Positions 6,681-6,799 of a DNA stretch of 6,799 nucleotides are shown in pieces. The notes beneath the pieces were generated by a model. The model had not been told where the DNA came from. It did no database searches and saw only the letters and a program-made list of their open reading frames with translations. Source of the DNA: Planctomycetota bacterium (GTDB lineage Bacteria; Planctomycetota; Phycisphaerae; WQYP01; JAJZKY01). The stretch is from positions 1 to 6,799 of the forward strand of contig JAJZKY010000253.1 of NCBI GenBank assembly GCA_021803885.1, in the 5' to 3' direction. Position 1 is the stretch's first letter; the number at the start of each line of letters is the position of its first letter. The position numbers and the translations under genes are program-made.

Positions 6681-6719
6681 TGGCCCGGACGAGCTTTCCG
6701 CGGTTTCAACCGCGGGCCA
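6681..6719 (-). promoter_or_regulatory. GC-rich leader hairpin with alternative pairing
   Basis: CCGCGGT (6698-6704) and ACCGCGG (6709-6715) form a 7-bp stem with a 4-nt loop. A competing outer pair joins TGGCCCG (6681-6687) to CGGGCCA (6713-6719), sharing bases 6713-6715 with the first stem. Both lie between the AT-rich upstream region and the ribosome binding site of the secreted-protein gene, so they should be in its 5' UTR. Structures are visible; any regulatory switch is inference. Confidence 0.4.
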
Positions 6720-6750
6720 ATCAACCCGTCTGATCAGCCAAACGCACCGG

Positions 6751-6799
6751 TATGTTAATAGTTGCAAAGTGTAAACTATTTTTAATTGTAAATTAACAA
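6751..6799 (-). promoter_or_regulatory. AT-rich putative promoter region of the secreted-protein gene
   Basis: The sequence becomes sharply AT-rich compared with the rest of the window. On the - strand it has two TTTACA hexamers (6792-6787 and 6775-6770), start points 17 bp apart, a TACAAT (6790-6785) that resembles a -10 box, and TATTAA (6760-6755). No pair gives a good sigma-70 arrangement with 16-18 bp spacing inside the window; if TACAAT is the -10, its -35 lies beyond the right edge. Confidence 0.35.
6757..6780. promoter_or_regulatory. 24-bp dyad, possible operator
   Basis: AATAGTT (6757-6763) and AACTATT (6774-6780) are perfect inverted arms separated by 10 bp, one helical turn, inside the putative promoter region. 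The size and spacing fit a dimeric transcription factor site. AT-rich sequence makes chance dyads more likely, and no regulator can be named. Confidence 0.3.

Overview
The window looks like a GC-rich Gram-negative chromosome. The gene types and their order best fit Planctomycetota (Phycisphaerae-like) or a close PVC relative. This is inferred from family resemblance, since no marker gene is present. About 90% of the window is coding. I see no mobile element, tRNA, rRNA or CRISPR array.

Positions 1-6082 (+ strand) are the 3' part of an operon. First comes the C-terminal tail of a membrane protein, probably BatA-like. It overlaps by ATGA a 797-residue membrane protein that carries a von Willebrand A (VWA) domain with an intact metal site and a class I amidotransferase-like domain with no catalytic cysteine elbow. 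After a 38-nt gap with a GC-rich hairpin across the stop codon comes an 1181-residue protein: three N-terminal membrane helices, a beta-rich region, a very long Gln/Ala-rich coiled-coil region, an 11-glycine linker and a C-terminal helical motif. In related genomes this trio typically follows MoxR ATPase and DUF58 genes, which would lie upstream of this window. Charge distribution predicts that the large domains of both complete proteins are periplasmic, so they plausibly form one envelope complex. Its function is not established.

Positions 6083-6183 separate convergent genes and hold three closely packed inverted repeats, the likely transcription end for both strands. Positions 6184-6660 (- strand) encode a small secreted protein with a signal peptide, three Pro/Tyr-rich repeat units and a His/Arg/Trp-rich tail. 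Its ribosome binding site is strong. The 139 nt upstream contain a GC-rich 5' UTR hairpin with an alternative pairing, and an AT-rich stretch with a 24-bp dyad and two TTTACA hexamers, probably its promoter and operator region.

The most interesting content is the uncharacterised MoxR/VWA-type envelope operon with its giant coiled-coil protein. The secreted repeat protein with its structured leader is second. Nothing here proves a new system.
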